From positions 366-8,403 of the forward strand of contig JAMWDC010000072.1 of NCBI GenBank assembly GCA_023819025.1: 8,038 bases of DNA, in the 5' to 3' direction. Source of the DNA: Candidatus Omnitrophota bacterium. Lineage in GTDB: Bacteria; Omnitrophota; Omnitrophia; Omnitrophales; Aquincolibacteriaceae. The position numbers and the translations under genes were made by a program. The number at the start of each line of letters is the position of its first letter. Position 1 is the first letter of the stretch. The notes beneath the pieces were generated by a model that made no database searches, was not told where the DNA came from, and saw nothing but the letters and a program-made list of their open reading frames with translations. Shown here in pieces: positions 5,955-8,038 of this stretch.

Positions 5955-8038
5955 TTAGGTCCCGGTCGTAAAACGGCTTTGAATACGGTGTTTCAGTTGA
6001 TTCGCTAGATGATTCAAAATTTCGTAAACCTCCTTTAACTTTTGAATCATTTCTTCGGAAATCATCAGGTAATTGGGCAAAATAAAAAGCGTCAGGAGGG
6101 TCGAACTAACGAGGCCGCCGATGACCGTAATCGCCAAAGGCGACCACAGGTCACTGGATTGCCCCCATCCCGTGGCCAGTGGGAGAAACCCCATGAGTGT
6201 GGATAGCGTGGTCATCAGAATCGGCCGCAACCGATCCTGACCCGCGCGGATGAGGGCTTCTTCTTTGCCCATTCCCTGAGCTTTCAAATGATTCATATGA
6301 TCGACCATAATAATGGCCGCATTGACCACATAACCTGCCAAAAGGATCATCCCAATAAAGACATTCTGGCTGAGCGGCTTGTTGGTGATCTCCAGGGCCA
6401 ACCAGATACCGATGGCGGCCAACGGCACGGATCCCATAATCAACAAAGGCTGAAGGTAGCTCTGAAACAGACAGGCCATCACCATATACACTAAAAACAA
6501 GGTGAGAATAAGGGCCATGGTTAAATTGGATTTTCCTTTCATGAGTTCTTCGTATGCGCCTCCGAAACGCCAATAATATTCATCCGGGAGTTTGACCACT
6601 CTCAAGGCCTCTTTGACTTCACGGGCAATCGTTTCAAGTGGTCTTTTGGTATCCCCCTTGACGAAAACGTATCGGTATTTATCTTTTCTGTCGATCGTCT
6701 GAGGTCCGGTGGTCGGATAAAAATTGGCGATATCGCCCAGAGGAATTTGAATGTCCATGTCCGTGGCAATACGGACCAAATTCAAATCATCGATCTTTTG
6801 GCGGTAGGTCGCCTGCAGGCGCGTAATGGTTTCGATTTCTTCCCCCTTCGTCAATTCGTGGAACTTCGTCGGCCGCATGCCCCGAACTTGAGCGTGCATC
6901 GAATCCGCGACTTGTTTGACGGTCAATCCATAGACGGCCGCCCGGCCTTTATCGACCACAAGCGAATACTCGGGGCGTTTCCTCAAATCTGTCATCACCA
7001 AATTGGACAGCCCAGGCACTTTGCTCATATGCCCGGCAAATTCCACCGCTAGTTTTTCTAAAACCGAATTCTCGTTGCCGAAGATATTGACGATCAGTTT
7101 CCTTTGTTCCCCTGCCGAGGCGCCCTCGTCCACAATCAGGCTGTAATCGTCGTGGATTTGCTTGATGCTTTCATTGCCCTTCTCGTCCACGATCCTCATA
7201 ATCTCGTCCTTCGAGTACTGGCATTTCCGCCGTGGCTTCAATCGGACAAAAATCCGGATATCGTCTTTCCGGATGGTCGAAGAAAACATCTTTACATCCG
7301 GAATCTTGGAAAGGATCGTCTCGACCCGGTTGACCACTTCGTCATTGGCCTCAAGCTTGGCACCGGCCAAAGGGAAAATAATGACGGCAAACTCATTCTC
7401 TTCCAGAGTGGACGGCCAGTCGATATCGCGTTTAGCGATCTGCCAACCGGCAAACACGGCTAAGGCAATGACTGCGATTCCAATCGTCCACCGGAACCGA
7501 AGACTCCACCGAATGATCCGCCGGTAGATGTCCGGTAATAAAAAAATACTGAACATGGCAAGGATGGCCAGAAAGATTGTCAAACTCAAAAGATTGTTCC
7601 AAATCGCATTGCGGATAAAAAGCCCCTGCCAAATCATGACCCCCAAGAGAACTGAAAGAACGCCCGCAAACATCCATCTGCGGCGGGAATCCCATACCGA
7701 AACTATTTTCCATAATTGGTCGATTTTCTCCTGGATCCGGTGAAACCGTTCTTCGGACCCGACCACGTTGATTTTCCCCTTCGCCCATTGCACCATGAGC
7801 ATGGGAACCAGCATTTGGGCGACAAAGAAAGAAGAAACTAAAGCCATCACTACGGTAAAGGCAAATCCCATGTATTGCATCTGAATCTTCTTATCGAAGA
7901 AAAGGATCGGCAGGAAAACAATAAGGGTCGTGGCCAGCGAAGTGAGAAGCGGCAGCCAAACTTCTTCCGCCCCCTGACGGATTGCGCTGCCGTCGAGAAG
8001 ACCGGCTTCCTTTTTCTTGAAAATATTTTCCAGGATCA
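5955..8038 (-). CDS. RND-family efflux permease (AcrB/HAE-1 type), C-terminal 693 residues, 5' end outside window
   Basis: This is the inner-membrane, proton-driven pump subunit of a tripartite exporter. The open frame runs through the right edge and enters just after TM4 (ILENIFKKKE resembles the IVVxENIxR that follows the proton-relay DD), so roughly 400 residues are missing. In window numbering: TM5 (28-47), TM6 (60-80), TM7 (184-199), a large periplasmic porter/docking part (about 205-500), and TM8-TM12 (about 505-525, 529-547, 558-579, 603-621, 634-654). RLRPILMTTLSTLMGFLPLA (602-621) and GYVVNAAIIMVD (568-579) are typical of the family; asparagine stands where AcrB has K940. Odd: about 100 residues with two extra hydrophobic segments separate TM6 and TM7, and an amphipathic tail of about 35 residues follows TM12. 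The substrate cannot be told. Confidence 0.93.
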   Translation of the reverse strand, partial: ILENIFKKKEAGLLDGSAIRQGAEEVWLPLLTSLATTLIVFLPILFFDKKIQMQYMGFAFTVVMALVSSFFVAQMLVPMLMVQWAKGKINVVGSEERFHRIQEKIDQLWKIVSVWDSRRRWMFAGVLSVLLGVMIWQGLFIRNAIWNNLLSLTIFLAILAMFSIFLLPDIYRRIIRWSLRFRWTIGIAVIALAVFAGWQIAKRDIDWPSTLEENEFAVIIFPLAGAKLEANDEVVNRVETILSKIPDVKMFSSTIRKDDIRIFVRLKPRRKCQYSKDEIMRIVDEKGNESIKQIHDDYSLIVDEGASAGEQRKLIVNIFGNENSVLEKLAVEFAGHMSKVPGLSNLVMTDLRKRPEYSLVVDKGRAAVYGLTVKQVADSMHAQVRGMRPTKFHELTKGEEIETITRLQATYRQKIDDLNLVRIATDMDIQIPLGDIANFYPTTGPQTIDRKDKYRYVFVKGDTKRPLETIAREVKEALRVVKLPDEYYWRFGGAYEELMKGKSNLTMALILTLFLVYMVMACLFQSYLQPLLIMGSVPLAAIGIWLALEITNKPLSQNVFIGMILLAGYVVNAAIIMVDHMNHLKAQGMGKEEALIRAGQDRLRPILMTTLSTLMGFLPLATGWGQSSDLWSPLAITVIGGLVSSTLLTLFILPNYLMISEEMIQKLKEVYEILNHLANQLKHRIQSRFTTGT

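Noticed and set aside
1..8038. CRISPR array, tRNA, rRNA, insertion sequence or phage/defence genes
   Set aside because: No regularly spaced repeats, cloverleaf-like segments, transposase motifs or terminal inverted repeats were seen on either strand; almost the whole window is filled by ordinary genes.

Overview
Every gene in this window lies on the minus strand. From high to low coordinates there are two blocks. Block 1 (about 8038 to 5289) holds the 3' two thirds of an RND-family efflux permease (cut by the window edge), followed 69 bases later by a small two-TM, HAMP-like membrane protein with no output domain. Block 2 (about 5176 to 1) is a translation/transcription housekeeping operon in the order nusA, infB, rbfA, a DHH-family phosphoesterase (nrnA-like), and the first 32 codons of truB, which runs off the left edge. 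Rightward readings are shadows, except for one weak relic-like frame discussed in the findings.

The core order (nusA-infB-rbfA-nrnA-truB) is a widely conserved bacterial one. Here it is stripped down: no rimP before nusA, and no ylxR or L7Ae-like gene between nusA and infB. NusA is short (374 aa) and ends in a helix-hairpin-helix segment instead of long acidic repeats. With a tripartite-type RND pump and the HAMP-only protein, this points to a Gram-negative-type bacterium with medium GC. My guess is an uncultured lineage such as Omnitrophota or a PVC/deltaproteobacteria-like relative, but that is inference from gene style, not from any search.

The most interesting part is the 249-base spacer before nusA. 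It holds a strong-looking sigma70-type promoter (perfect TTGACA, extended -10). Almost exactly at the predicted transcription start come two hairpins back to back, the second followed by a run of U: a complete intrinsic terminator about 50 nt into the transcript and about 50 nt before the nusA ribosome binding site. This looks like a transcription attenuator for the nusA operon, or the source of a very short RNA. NusA itself stimulates intrinsic termination, so autoregulation is an attractive model, with precedent in Bacillus subtilis. A second inverted repeat sits between infB and rbfA, next to the rbfA ribosome binding site.

How the genes work together: NusA controls pausing, termination and antitermination; IF2 (infB) places initiator tRNA on the ribosome; RbfA matures the 30S subunit; the DHH protein probably degrades nanoRNA/pAp or a cyclic-dinucleotide product; TruB makes pseudouridine 55 in tRNA. 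The RND and HAMP genes form a separate envelope-related unit that probably ends at the same terminator.
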